From Acidobacteriota bacterium (GTDB lineage: Bacteria > Acidobacteriota > Thermoanaerobaculia > Multivoradales > JBCCEF01): DNA of 64,000 nt. Below the pieces are notes generated by a model. It searched no databases. It was not told the origin of the DNA and worked only from the letters and a program-made list of their open reading frames with translations. Position numbers and translations under genes: made by a program. Positions 1 through 8,169 of the stretch are shown here, piece after piece. The stretch is taken from the NCBI GenBank assembly GCA_039030395.1, contig JBCCEF010000008.1, positions 124,001 to 188,000 on the forward strand, written 5' to 3'. Position 1 is the stretch's first letter; each line of letters begins with the position of its first letter.

Positions 1-168
1 CCCACGCCCTGGGTGCTCTACGGCACCAAGCTCCACGCCTTCATGGAACCGGTGCGCCAGACCGAAGGCTTTGACCGCGCCTACGAGGAACGCGCCGCCT
101 TCGGCCCGCCGGGCGACGAGCGGCAGCTCATCCTCTACCGGCGGCGCGAGGAAACCCCCAGCCCCTAA
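1..168 (+). CDS. C-terminal end of an unidentified protein (partial)
   Basis: The frame is open from base 1 and ends with TAA at 166-168, giving the last 55 residues of a protein that starts outside the window. It contains an aromatic stretch (PTPWVLYGTKLHAFMEP) followed by a charged, Arg/Glu-rich tail ending in EETPSP. Codon use is GC-rich like the neighbours, which supports a real gene. I do not recognise the family. A short C-terminal tail after a membrane or catalytic domain is possible, but nothing visible decides it. It converges on the protease gene to its right. Confidence 0.55.
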   Translation, partial: PTPWVLYGTKLHAFMEPVRQTEGFDRAYEERAAFGPPGDERQLILYRRREETPSP

Positions 169-176
169 CGGAAAGA

Positions 177-208
177 GCCGGAGCCGCGCACGATCGCGCA
201 ACTCCGGC
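177..208. terminator. Possible bidirectional terminator hairpin
   Basis: GCCGGAG (177-183) pairs with CTCCGGC (202-208). The 18-nt loop holds a further CGCG/CGCG pairing. It lies between two convergent genes, where a shared terminator would be expected. There is no T-tract on either side, so intrinsic termination is only a guess. Confidence 0.3.
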
Positions 209-232
209 CCGTTACTTCGCCACAGGTAGGAA

Positions 233-2911
233 CTACGGCGCGATTCGCCCGCCGCCGGTGAGCACAGACTCCGGCAAACCCACCGTATCGGCGTTGCCGC
301 AGAAATTGCCGGCTTCATTCGAGTAGGTGGTCTCCAGGCCGGTCACCGTGTCGCGCACGGTGATGTCGTACACCACGTCCGACAGGGCACCGTAGAAGAT
401 CCAGAAATTGTTGCCGGACGGACGGTTGTCGAGCACCTTGAGGACCAGCTCGATGTTCTCCGGACCGAAGAACCAGAAGTAGCCGGACTCGCGGGTACCC
501 GGCACCGCCTTGCCGGTGCCTTCGTCCAGGTTGCGGTGGTTCAGCCAGTCGACGGTCACCGCGAAGCGGTCGTCGAACAGGCAGAGGGTCTCGGCGTTCG
601 CCACGCAGGTGCCGGTGGCGGCGCCTACGCTCTCGACAGCCGGCGCCGGCAGCGGGATCGGCGCCGCCCTCAGGTTACCGCCATTGCCACCGACGACTTG
701 ATCGCCGGGGAAGGCCGGCGTGTCCGCGAAGCCGCACAGCTCGCCGGGCGGGTTGTAGTAGGTGTTCGAGAGTTGCGTCTCGGTGTCCACCACGGTGATC
801 CAGTACTCGACCGTCGACAGAGCCCCATAGAAGAACCAGTAACCCTGATCGATGGATGTCGCGTCGAGCGCCTTGACGATCAGCTCGACATTGATGTCGT
901 TGAAGAAAGTGAAGACACCGGTGCTGTCGCCGGTGAAGGGCGTCTGGGCACGGCCGCTACCGTCCTGGCCGCCGGCAAACTGATTACGCCAGTCCACCTG
1001 CACCCGGAAGCGATCGTCGAGCAAGCACAGGCTGTCCGCCGAATTGGTACAGCCGGTAACGCCCGCCAGCGGGGTGGCGGAGGCCTCGTTGCTGTAGTCC
1101 GAACTGCCGCTCGTGTTGCTCGCCCGCACCCGGAAAGTGTACGGCCGGCCGGTCACCAGATTGCCGACCAGGAAGGTCTCGGTGTTCGGACCAATGGTGC
1201 CGACGGGGATATAGCCGCTCTTCGGCGAGCGCAACTCGATTTCGAACTGCGTCTCGTTGACCGAGCTGTCGTTCCAGGTCAGGCGCACCGCCGTCGGCGA
1301 CTGAGCGACCGCCTCGAGACCGAAGGGCGCGCTGGGCGTGTCCGGCGGGGTGGTCAACGAAGCCTCGTTCGAGTAGGGAGAAAAACCGCCGCCATTTCGG
1401 GCGCGCACCCGGAAGGAGTAGGTGGTCAGCGGAGCCAGGTTGTTCACCACCACTTCATCGGTGTTCGGCGGCAGGCTGCCGCCCACCTCGACGAAACTTC
1501 CGGCGCCGGTCTTGATCTCCAGACGGTAGGAGGTTTCGTTGTCGGCATTGTCCGTCCAGGTCACGGAGGCTGAAGTGGCCGAGGTCAGGATAGCGGCCAG
1601 GCCGGTGGGGGCAGCCGGCCGGGTCGGTCCCGTTGTCTGGCCGTCACTGTAGAGGGTGCCCAACGCCGCCCGGTCGTCGTTGTTGAGGCGCGCCCCGCGA
1701 CCGTCATTGTGCACGAAGGCGCGCATCAGAGCATCGTTCAGAACAGCACTGGATCCGCAGGAGGGACTCTCGTCGTCACCGCAGGCATGGCCGAAACCCA
1801 GGGTGTGACCCAGCTCGTGGCCGAACAGCTCCTGCGCCGCCAGCACCGGGTTGCCGCTACGGGTGAAGTAGCAGTCGAGGCCGGCGTTGGTGATGATGTC
1901 GCCGCCGATGATGCGCTGGTATTGCACTCCGCGGAAGGTGTCGAGCTGATTGCTGAACCACGGCCCACCGATCGCCAGAACGCCGCCGCTACCGCAACTG
2001 AAGGGCGCATCGAAGGAATCATTGCCGTTGGGATCGCTGAAGGTAATGGCATTGGTGCTGTCGAAGGTGGTCAGGCCGCCGTTGAGGGTGGTGGTCTGGG
2101 ACGATCCGAAGGCGAGCCGGACAAAGCTCTGCGAATCTCCCGTCCAGGCCTGCATCGCCCCGCGGAAGGCGTCGATGGTCTGCTGCAGGGTCAACCCCGG
2201 CTGGCCGGAGCTGTTCACCCGCCAGCGCACCGTCCCGCCGCCGTCGAAAGCGATCCAGCGCAAATTGCGACCTTCATTTTCAAACAGCGTGAAGTGCTCT
2301 TCGAAGGCCGTGACGTCCGTCGGCAGGAGTTCGACGAAGTAGTCCACCGGCCGCTCGACGCCGCGCCCCCGATCCGTCAACCACTCGATGAAGGCTTCGC
2401 GATCCCGCGGGCCGCGGTTCTCCGCACGGGCCGTGTCCTGATCGTCCAGGGGCAGCTCGTGGGCGCCGCTCAGGTGGCGCGCCAGCACCCGACGGCCGCG
2501 CCAATCGATATCGCGAAAGGCGCCGAGCAGGAGGTGCTTGATCCGGAAGGTGCCATCCGTCGCCGGGCTCAAGAAGAACAACATGCGATCGCCCTCGGCC
2601 ATCTTGGGCACACCCCATAGCTCGAGTCCGATACCGTCCGGACCGACGCCGCCGGGGGTCCGCACGATCAAGTTGCTGCCCGGCACGTCTCCCTTGATCA
2701 CCCGGGCGATCTCGATCTGGTAGTCCGTCGAAGGAATGCCCGGAACCGGTGCAGCATCCTTCGACAACACCCGGGCCTCGACGATGACCGCCGACTGATC
2801 GGCGAGATCCTGATCGGAGACCATCACAAAGGTCGTTGCGCTGAGGGTCAGCGGCAGGGCAAAGCACAGGCAGCCGGCCAGCAGGGCCAGCGACATCGTT
2901 CTAGTCTTCAT
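233..2911 (-). CDS. Secreted zincin metalloprotease with two Fn3 domains and two C-terminal repeats
   Basis: An 892-residue secreted protein. It has a signal peptide (residues 1-25), an N-terminal domain of about 180 residues, and a metzincin-type zinc site HELGHTLGFGH at about 365-375 (three His ligands, catalytic Glu). Two fibronectin type III domains follow (about 430-522 and 525-615). The C-terminus has two copies of a roughly 110-residue module (about 622-735 and 765-885), each with an LCL-DDRF start, a WFFG/TFFN turn, ELxxKxLD, FYGALS and a closing CGxADT. The predicted role is hydrolysis of extracellular protein, with Fn3 domains as spacers. The start ATG (2909-2911) has AGGAG seven bases upstream. 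The substrate is unknown. The C-terminal module has no name I can assign, though related copies seem common in secreted proteins of this lineage (recollection only). Confidence 0.85.
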   Translation of the reverse strand: MKTRTMSLALLAGCLCFALPLTLSATTFVMVSDQDLADQSAVIVEARVLSKDAAPVPGIPSTDYQIEIARVIKGDVPGSNLIVRTPGGVGPDGIGLELWGVPKMAEGDRMLFFLSPATDGTFRIKHLLLGAFRDIDWRGRRVLARHLSGAHELPLDDQDTARAENRGPRDREAFIEWLTDRGRGVERPVDYFVELLPTDVTAFEEHFTLFENEGRNLRWIAFDGGGTVRWRVNSSGQPGLTLQQTIDAFRGAMQAWTGDSQSFVRLAFGSSQTTTLNGGLTTFDSTNAITFSDPNGNDSFDAPFSCGSGGVLAIGGPWFSNQLDTFRGVQYQRIIGGDIITNAGLDCYFTRSGNPVLAAQELFGHELGHTLGFGHACGDDESPSCGSSAVLNDALMRAFVHNDGRGARLNNDDRAALGTLYSDGQTTGPTRPAAPTGLAAILTSATSASVTWTDNADNETSYRLEIKTGAGSFVEVGGSLPPNTDEVVVNNLAPLTTYSFRVRARNGGGFSPYSNEASLTTPPDTPSAPFGLEAVAQSPTAVRLTWNDSSVNETQFEIELRSPKSGYIPVGTIGPNTETFLVGNLVTGRPYTFRVRASNTSGSSDYSNEASATPLAGVTGCTNSADSLCLLDDRFRVQVDWRNQFAGGQDGSGRAQTPFTGDSTGVFTFFNDINVELIVKALDATSIDQGYWFFYGALSTVEYWITVVDTETQLSNTYYNPPGELCGFADTPAFPGDQVVGGNGGNLRAAPIPLPAPAVESVGAATGTCVANAETLCLFDDRFAVTVDWLNHRNLDEGTGKAVPGTRESGYFWFFGPENIELVLKVLDNRPSGNNFWIFYGALSDVVYDITVRDTVTGLETTYSNEAGNFCGNADTVGLPESVLTGGGRIAP

Positions 2912-3157
2912 GAATCATCTCCTGGCAGGCGGCAAGTCTTTGGTAGTCCAATCATTGGAGTCAGGCCGATCACAGGCAGAGGGCCAGAGCAGCTCAGTTC
3001 ACCGCAACGCGGAGCCACCTCGATCTGTTCCCCCGCAGGCTACTGAACCACAAGACAGCATGTCATTGTAGCATGAGACAGCTCCACGCCGACCTCGTCA
3101 GAAAGCACTGGAATCATCTCGTTCGACGGCGCAAAGCTACGCTCCCGATGACCTGTT

Positions 3158-3490
3158 CTACGACTCATTCGAAGATGTGGCCTTCTCAGTGGCACCGGAC
3201 GACTTCGAGCTACCGCTCTTCGCCTCGCTCTGGGAGGAGGGCTTCTTCTCATCGCCGTTGCCGGAATCGGAGCTTTCGCCCTCGCCGCCCTTCTCGCCGC
3301 CACCGCCGCTCGACCTGGCGTAATCGGTGACATACCAGCCGGAACCCTTGAACTGAATGGCCGGAGAAGAAATGAGCTTCTTGAGCGCCCCGCCACACTG
3401 CGAACACTCGGTCAGCGGGGGATCCGAGAACCTCTGGATCTCTTCGCTGCGGCGACCGCACTCCTGGCATTCGTATTCGTAAATCGGCAT
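3158..3490 (-). CDS. FmdB-type zinc-ribbon protein
   Basis: A 110-residue protein starting MPIYEYECQECG, the signature of the FmdB/CxxC_CXXC_SSSS family. Two CxxC pairs (CQEC near residues 8-11, CSQC near 34-37) would bind one zinc. The first 60 residues hold the conserved ribbon. The rest is a low-complexity Gly/Ser/Glu/Lys tail that looks disordered, which is usual for the family. Such proteins are called putative regulators after FmdB of methylotrophs, but a general biochemical role is not established. The gene is monocistronic in appearance, with about 90 bases separating it from the upstream DUF4388 gene on the same strand. Confidence 0.85.
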   Translation of the reverse strand: MPIYEYECQECGRRSEEIQRFSDPPLTECSQCGGALKKLISSPAIQFKGSGWYVTDYARSSGGGGEKGGEGESSDSGNGDEKKPSSQSEAKSGSSKSSGATEKATSSNES

Positions 3491-3582
3491 ACCTACTCCA
3501 CATGGATCTTCAAAGTGGATCGATCGGGACTTCCCGCAAACTTCCTGGGAGGACGCCCGTTCCGAATCCCGGCCAGGAAAGG

Positions 3583-4410
3583 CTAGGTCGAAAACCGGCC
3601 GCCGGGGGTTTTCAGCCGGATCTTGACGGAGGATCGCGTCGTTTCTTCGGCCTGCTCCCCGACCGCATTTTCCTCCAAGGAGACCTCACGAATCAATTGC
3701 AGAACCTGGAAGGCGTACATCAGCTTGCCGTTGTCCGCCGCCGAGAAGGGACCTTCGGTACAGATCTCATACAGCGTTCGGCGGCCGTCCACCAACTGGA
3801 GAAGCTGGTATTGCTCCGCATCGAGGCCGGCGTCGATCAGGTTCTCGGTCTCGTGGCAGGGCTCGAACAGGGTGTCGCGCTGACCGAGCCGAGCGACCAT
3901 CGCCTTGGCGTTGGGAGCGCGCTTGATGCCGGTGAGGATCACCTGGCGCATCGGCAACCGGATGTTGGCGCCCTCCGACTCACCGATCCGGAAGGTCACC
4001 CGGCCATCCTGCCAATAGAACAGGCTCCAGACGATCGCTTCGACTTGCTTGACGATCGCCGCCGCCACTTCCTGCGGCGAAAGGTGGCCGCCCTCCACCA
4101 AGATCTCGCCGTAGCGGCGGTCCGATTGCCCGCGCTCCTCCATGGTGCTGCCGGCGATGGCCGGGGTGAGCACCCCGCTGCGCAGCAGGTACATGCCGAG
4201 ACTGTCGTTGAGATCCGTCGACGACGCATGCACCACGCATCCATCCGCCACCACCACCTTCTTGATCACGCCTTCGCGCTCGGCTCGGACCACCCCACCG
4301 ACCTGAAAACGATCGATGGTGAACAGCATCTCCGGAAGGGCCGTTTCTGCCAGATCACCCCGGTACTGGAAACTCTTTTCGGCGGACGACAGGGAGTCAC
4401 CTCGGATCAC
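3583..4410 (-). CDS. DUF4388 (PATAN) domain protein
   Basis: A 275-residue cytoplasmic protein with GTG start. The N-terminal part (YRGDLAETALPEMLFTIDR, then a VADG turn and LLRSGVLT) matches the DUF4388/PATAN pattern, found fused to response regulators or in gliding and two-component contexts. The middle (ILVEGGHLSPQEVAAAIVKQ then VTFRIGE) repeats the typical PATAN helix-strand layout. No catalytic motif is visible. The family is thought to act as a protein-interaction or signalling adaptor. A second PATAN domain occurs in the response regulator at 9016-10182, so the window has two members. The 197-base gap before moeA, which is divergent, should contain both promoters. Confidence 0.75.
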   Translation of the reverse strand: MIRGDSLSSAEKSFQYRGDLAETALPEMLFTIDRFQVGGVVRAEREGVIKKVVVADGCVVHASSTDLNDSLGMYLLRSGVLTPAIAGSTMEERGQSDRRYGEILVEGGHLSPQEVAAAIVKQVEAIVWSLFYWQDGRVTFRIGESEGANIRLPMRQVILTGIKRAPNAKAMVARLGQRDTLFEPCHETENLIDAGLDAEQYQLLQLVDGRRTLYEICTEGPFSAADNGKLMYAFQVLQLIREVSLEENAVGEQAEETTRSSVKIRLKTPGGRFST

Positions 4411-4607
4411 AGGTCAACAAATGCCGGAACCCTCATCAGCCCGGCGAGAGAAGAACATATCGATTTTCTGAGAATACCAGCTTCCTAGCAACTCCAGAGA
4501 AGCAGGGTGTTCCACCGGGGATCCCTCGGGACATCGACCGAAGCGGACCCGGGCTCGCTCTCCTCAGCCATTGCCTTAGACTGTTTCTCTGACCCGGAAG
4601 CCGCACG

Positions 4608-5816
4608 ATGAGTTCCCACCCCATTTCACCGCCCGAAGCGTGGCGACGGCTGTGCGCCGCCACCGCGCCGCTACCGGCGGAAAGACTGCCGCGGCGCAAC
4701 GCCCGGGGCCGGGTGCTGGCCGAGGATTTGAGGGCGACCGTCGACGTACCGCCGGCCGACGTATCGGCCATGGACGGCTACGGCATTGCGGGCACCGTCG
4801 CCGCCGGGGCGGCGGTGCCGGTGGCGGGAACGGTCGCCGCCGGCGACCCGCCAGGCTTCGCCCTGCCCCCGGGACAGGCCGTACAGATCATGACCGGCGC
4901 GCCGGTGCCACCGGAGGTCGAGCGGGTGGTACCGGTGGAGCGGACCGAGCGGCGGGGTGACACCGTGTGCTTCGTCCAGGCCTCGGAGAAACGACGCCAC
5001 ATTCGCCGCCGGGGCGAAGTGCTCGAGGTGGGCGACCCGGTCATGCCGGCGGGCACGGTCCTGCGCGCCGCCGCCCTCGCCCTCGCCGCCACCCACGGCT
5101 ACGGCGAACTATCGGTCATTCGCACTCCGACGGTGAGCATCCTCGCCACCGGTGACGAAGTCGTGGCGCCGGAGCGGGAACCCCGGCCGGGGCAACTGCG
5201 CGACTCCCACACCGACTTCCTGCTGGCGGCCCTCGCCGACCGCGGCTACCGGACGGAGACCCTCGGCATCGCGCCGGACGACCCGGACATCCTCGAACGG
5301 CACATCCGCCGCGGCCTGGAGGCGGACGTCCTGCTGGTCTGCGGCGGCGTCTCGGCAGGCGAATACGACTACGCCGAGGGCGTCCTCGAAAAACTCGGCT
5401 GCGAAAGCCTCTTCGACGCCGTCGCCATCCAACCCGGCAAGCCCCTCGTCGCCGCCACCCACCCGGGCGGCCTCGTCTTCGGCCTACCCGGCAACCCGGC
5501 CTCGGTCATGGTCAGTTTCACCCTCTTCGTCCTCCCCCTCCTCCGTCGCCTCGCCGGCCACGAGGCGGATCTGCTGGACGAGGCCCAAATCGGCACCCTC
5601 ACCTTCCATCTCCCGGCCCAGGGCGCCCGCACCAAATTCCTCCCGGTACGGGTCGCGCCAGGCGACCACCCCAATCCCCCTCAACTCCATCTCCTGGAGT
5701 CCAAGGGCTCCCACGACCTCGCCGCCTACGGCAAAGCCAACGCCCTCCTCCACCGCCCCGCCGACGCCCCGGAAGCAGTTCCCGGCGACCAAGCCCAGTT
5801 TCTCTCCATGCCCTGA
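4608..5816 (+). CDS. moeA: Molybdopterin molybdenumtransferase MoeA
   Basis: A 402-residue protein of normal MoeA length. It inserts molybdate into adenylylated molybdopterin to give the molybdenum cofactor. Visible family marks are DVSAMDGYGIAG (about residues 48-58), the MTGAPVP segment, the RRRGEVLEVGD loop, SILATGDEV, the GGVSAGEYDY loop of the MoCF/MogA-like domain, and FGLPGNPASVMVSF. The ATG is preceded only by a weak purine stretch. Its partner mobA lies 1.6 kb downstream. Together they imply that the cell makes Mo-bis-MGD enzymes. The selenocysteine tRNA between them is consistent with a selenocysteine-containing formate dehydrogenase elsewhere, which is inference. Confidence 0.95.
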   Translation: MSSHPISPPEAWRRLCAATAPLPAERLPRRNARGRVLAEDLRATVDVPPADVSAMDGYGIAGTVAAGAAVPVAGTVAAGDPPGFALPPGQAVQIMTGAPVPPEVERVVPVERTERRGDTVCFVQASEKRRHIRRRGEVLEVGDPVMPAGTVLRAAALALAATHGYGELSVIRTPTVSILATGDEVVAPEREPRPGQLRDSHTDFLLAALADRGYRTETLGIAPDDPDILERHIRRGLEADVLLVCGGVSAGEYDYAEGVLEKLGCESLFDAVAIQPGKPLVAATHPGGLVFGLPGNPASVMVSFTLFVLPLLRRLAGHEADLLDEAQIGTLTFHLPAQGARTKFLPVRVAPGDHPNPPQLHLLESKGSHDLAAYGKANALLHRPADAPEAVPGDQAQFLSMP

Positions 5817-5839
5817 CCGCTCTTCGGAACCCAAACACA

Positions 5840-5857
5840 GGCCGCTCGCGGGCGGCC
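5840..5857 (+). terminator. Hairpin after moeA
   Basis: GGCCGC (5840-5845) pairs with GCGGCC (5852-5857) around a 6-nt loop, 23 bases after the moeA stop codon. There is no U-tract behind it, so it may only slow polymerase or protect the 3' end. Confidence 0.3.
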
Positions 5858-5934
5858 CCTACAGATCTGTCGTCTTGCCTCCAATAAGGAGCTCTCGAAT
5901 CCTGGTCGCGTGCATCGGGGAAGAGGCAAGAAAC

Positions 5935-6093
5935 GGCTTCCTCGGGGAGGGCCTCAGCGGGAGCTGGCTCCGGGCGCTCGCGTCGTTCTTTGGAGTCATG
6001 AACGGTGTGCGCCCGGAGCGCGCAGGGCGAGGCCGAAGCCCCATCTGTCGAAAAGCCTCGCCCGGTCCCGCTGAGGCCCTCCCCGAGGAAGCC
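5935..6093. repeat. Long inverted repeat enclosing two nested hairpins
   Basis: A perfect 28-bp inverted repeat joins 5935-5962 to 6066-6093. Inside it, CTCCGGGCGC (5968-5977) pairs with GCGCCCGGAG (6009-6018), and GGGCGAGGC (6025-6033) pairs with GCCTCGCCC (6055-6063). The whole stretch can therefore fold as a three-way junction. It fills most of the gap between moeA and tRNA-Sec. No credible reading frame explains it. Confidence 0.8.
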
Positions 6094-6142
6094 GCCCCCG
6101 ATCCACCCCCAAGCCCTCCCCGAGGAAGCCGCCCCGATCCAC
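6077..6142. repeat. Direct repeat duplicating the right arm of the inverted repeat
   Basis: The 30-nt segment 6077-6106 (starting CCCTCCCCGAGGAAGCC) recurs at 6114-6142 with one C fewer in a C-run. Seventeen bases of the left arm (within 5935-5951) can therefore pair with either copy, offering two mutually exclusive folds. The second copy ends 34 bases before tRNA-Sec. Confidence 0.8.
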
Positions 6143-6176
6143 GCACCTCTGCCATTGAGGTATAGACTTTGAGAAA

Positions 6177-6276
6177 GGAAGCGCTCGGGGGCTGGTGCCT
6201 CCCGCGGTCTTCAAAACCGTAGTCCCGTGTCGGTTCCGGCTCGGGGGGTGGGTTCGATTCCCATGCGCTTCCGCCA
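6177..6276 (+). tRNA. selC: tRNA-Sec (UCA), selenocysteine
   Basis: A 100-nt tRNA with an 8-bp acceptor stem (GGAAGCGC 6177-6184 with GCGCTTCC 6265-6272), discriminator G73 and encoded CCA (6274-6276). The anticodon arm CGGTCTTCAAAACCG carries TCA. The T arm contains GGTTCGATTCC. Length, the 8-bp acceptor and a long extra arm (about GTCCCGTGTCGGTTCCGGC) are diagnostic for SelC and exclude a nonsense suppressor. It delivers selenocysteine to UGA codons with SelA, SelB and SelD, none of which is in the window. A release factor 1 (UAA/UAG) gene at 37.4 kb is compatible with UGA being read this way. Confidence 0.95.
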
Positions 6277-6324
6277 ATCGACCGGCCACCGCCACGACGC
6301 ACTCGAAAGAAAGGATTGACCCTC

Positions 6325-6951
6325 ATGCTCCGCACGGCCCTCGCCGTCCTAGTATTTGCTCTCCTCGCCTGCGGCGGCGGAACCGGAGAGCGGGAGACCG
6401 GCGCCGCAACCACCGCCCCTCCGGCGACGAACACCGCCCAAAGCCCGCCGCTGATCGACCCCCTCGCCACCCCCGCCCGCAACCCCTCGGCCGGCGGCAA
6501 CGCCACCGCGGGCACCTTGGCCTTCGACCTGCCCAAGACCTGGACCCGCGAAACCCCGCGCTCGGCCATGCGCCAGCTGCAGGCCTCCATTCCCGGCCCC
6601 GGCGGCCCGGCGGAGATCGCACTGTTTCACTTCCCCGGCCAGGGCGGCAGCACCGAGGCCAATCTAGAGCGCTGGATCGGCCAGATGGAACTGGCGCCGG
6701 GCACCTCGCCGCAGCGCGAGACCTTCGAATCGAGTGGTCTCCGGATCACCACCCTCGAAGTGGCGGGCACCCTGCTGCCGAGCGGCATGGGCACCGGCCC
6801 GACCAGCCCGCAGCCGAACTCGCGCATGCTGGCAGCGGTGGTCGAGGGACCGGGCGGCCCCTGGTTCTTCAAGGCCACCGGCCCGGACGCCACCCTGGCG
6901 GCGGAGCGTGAAGCCTTCGGCCAGCTCCTCGGCAGCCTGCGCCTGGACTAA
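6325..6951 (+). CDS. Putative lipoprotein of unknown function
   Basis: A 208-residue protein starting MLRTALAVLVFALLACGGG. This is a classic lipoprotein signal with LLAC lipobox, so Cys17 should be lipidated. After a Thr/Ala/Pro linker, residues 65-205 look like one compact domain (TLAFDLPKTWTRETPRSAMR, a FHFPGQGGS segment, and a C-terminal FFKATGPDATLAAEREAF helix ending LLGSLRLD). That layout resembles small secreted domains that start with a 'P.gW' strand and end in 'sf', but I cannot name the family. The upstream TTG at 6316 is less likely than the ATG at 6325, which has AAAGGA ten bases upstream. It lies 48 bases after tRNA-Sec. Confidence 0.75.
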   Translation: MLRTALAVLVFALLACGGGTGERETGAATTAPPATNTAQSPPLIDPLATPARNPSAGGNATAGTLAFDLPKTWTRETPRSAMRQLQASIPGPGGPAEIALFHFPGQGGSTEANLERWIGQMELAPGTSPQRETFESSGLRITTLEVAGTLLPSGMGTGPTSPQPNSRMLAAVVEGPGGPWFFKATGPDATLAAEREAFGQLLGSLRLD

Positions 6952-6958
6952 CGCTTCC

Positions 6959-7450
6959 GTGGGCTCCAAGCGGGGGCGATGGCTCCAGCGCTTTCGCCTC
7001 CGGCTGATCCGGATCTACCCGCCCTTCCTCGGGGCGGGTATCCGGGTGCGCGAGATGAACCTCGAAGGCGGCCTCATCCGGGTGCGGATGAAGCTCCACT
7101 TCTGGAACGGCAACTACTTCGGCACCCATTTTGGCGGGTCGCTCTACTCGATGTGCGACCCGTTCTACGTCCTCCTTCTCGCCCATCGGCTGGGACCGGA
7201 CTACATCGTGTGGGACAAGGCCGCCACCATCCGCTTTGTGCGCCCGGGGCGCGGCACCGTCGAGGCGACCTTCCGCATCTCGGACGAGGAGATCGACCAG
7301 ATTCGGCACCAGGCCGAGACCCAGAGTAAAGTCGAGCCGTTGCTCCACGTCGATGTGCTCAACCCGGAAGGCGAGGTCGTGGCGCGGGTCGAGAAAGTGC
7401 TCTACGTGCGCAAGAAGAAAGCCCCACCGGCGACCGCCGCAGGAGACTGA
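6959..7450 (+). CDS. DUF4442 hotdog-fold protein (thioesterase-like)
   Basis: A 163-residue protein from a GTG seven bases after the previous stop codon. The sequence has the DUF4442 pattern: a basic amphipathic N-terminus (RFRLRLIRIYPPFLGAGIRV), a strand pair, NGNYFGTHFGGSLYSMCDPF (the central hotdog helix with the expected Asp), DYIVWDKAATIRFVRPGRG, and LHVDVLNPEGEVVARVEKVL. The family is placed in the hotdog thioesterase superfamily, and its substrate is generally unknown. Close packing with the lipoprotein upstream and mobA (3 bases downstream) suggests one transcript. A longer reading extending into the lipoprotein gene in another frame is not credible. Confidence 0.8.
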   Translation: MGSKRGRWLQRFRLRLIRIYPPFLGAGIRVREMNLEGGLIRVRMKLHFWNGNYFGTHFGGSLYSMCDPFYVLLLAHRLGPDYIVWDKAATIRFVRPGRGTVEATFRISDEEIDQIRHQAETQSKVEPLLHVDVLNPEGEVVARVEKVLYVRKKKAPPATAAGD

Positions 7451-7453
7451 TCG

Positions 7454-8080
7454 GTGCCCGGCGAAGCACGCCCCCTCGGCGGACTGCTGATCGGCGGTGC
7501 AAGCCGCCGCCTCGGCCAGCCGAAACAGCTCGTCACCCACGGCGGCTCCACCCTCGCCGAGCGAGCCCATCGAGCCCTCGCGCCGTGGGTGGACGAAGTG
7601 GTTCTCCTCGGAGCGGGTGAGGTGGCCGGGGCTCTCGCCGACCTTCCCCGCTGGCCGGATCGCACGGTGGCCGGCGACCAGGCCCCACGCGGCCCCCTCG
7701 CCGGCATGCTCACGGCCTTCGGAAAGCGGCCGGAAGGCTGCTGGATCTTCGTGCCCTGCGATCTGCCGCACATCCAACCGCCAGCCGTGGAATGGTTGAT
7801 CTCCGAGCGGCGGCCGGAACGCTGGGCGATCTTCCCGGGCCTTCCCGGCGAAAACGACGCCCATCCGCAGCCCTTGCTCGCGCTCTACGAGCCGCCAGCG
7901 CGACGACTGCTCGAAACCCTGCTGGCAGCCGGACACCACGGCCCGAGCCGGCTGGCTTCGCGCAGGGAAGTCGCGGTCGTGCCGGTACCGGAGGAACTCA
8001 TCCCGTGCTGGCGCGACATCGACACACGAGAAGATCTCGCGGCCCTGAGCGGGAGTCACCCCGGCATCGATCCTGCTTAA
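7454..8080 (+). CDS. mobA: Molybdenum cofactor guanylyltransferase MobA
   Basis: A 208-residue NTP-transferase-fold protein. It attaches GMP to molybdenum cofactor to form the guanine dinucleotide form used by DMSO-reductase-family enzymes. The N-terminal GGLLIGGASRRLGQPK matches the family's GG-S-RMG-K nucleotide loop. VPCDLPHIQP is the metal-binding Asp loop and PQPLLALYEP the substrate segment. The C-terminal WRDIDTREDL matches the 'NiNTPeDL' end of the family. The GTG start has AGGAG (7441-7445) at good distance. It follows the DUF4442 gene by three bases and shares a pathway with moeA. Confidence 0.88.
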   Translation: MPGEARPLGGLLIGGASRRLGQPKQLVTHGGSTLAERAHRALAPWVDEVVLLGAGEVAGALADLPRWPDRTVAGDQAPRGPLAGMLTAFGKRPEGCWIFVPCDLPHIQPPAVEWLISERRPERWAIFPGLPGENDAHPQPLLALYEPPARRLLETLLAAGHHGPSRLASRREVAVVPVPEELIPCWRDIDTREDLAALSGSHPGIDPA

Positions 8081-8169
8081 AGATTTGGACAGTGGCGTCG
8101 AAGCATCAAGAGTGGTCAAACCTTCGACCCACCCTCCTCGACCCTCAACCTCCGAAAGGAAGAAACACC

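Noticed and set aside
4411-4607. Moco riboswitch before moeA
   Set aside because: No match to the known conserved helices of that riboswitch could be seen; only short G/C hairpins are present.
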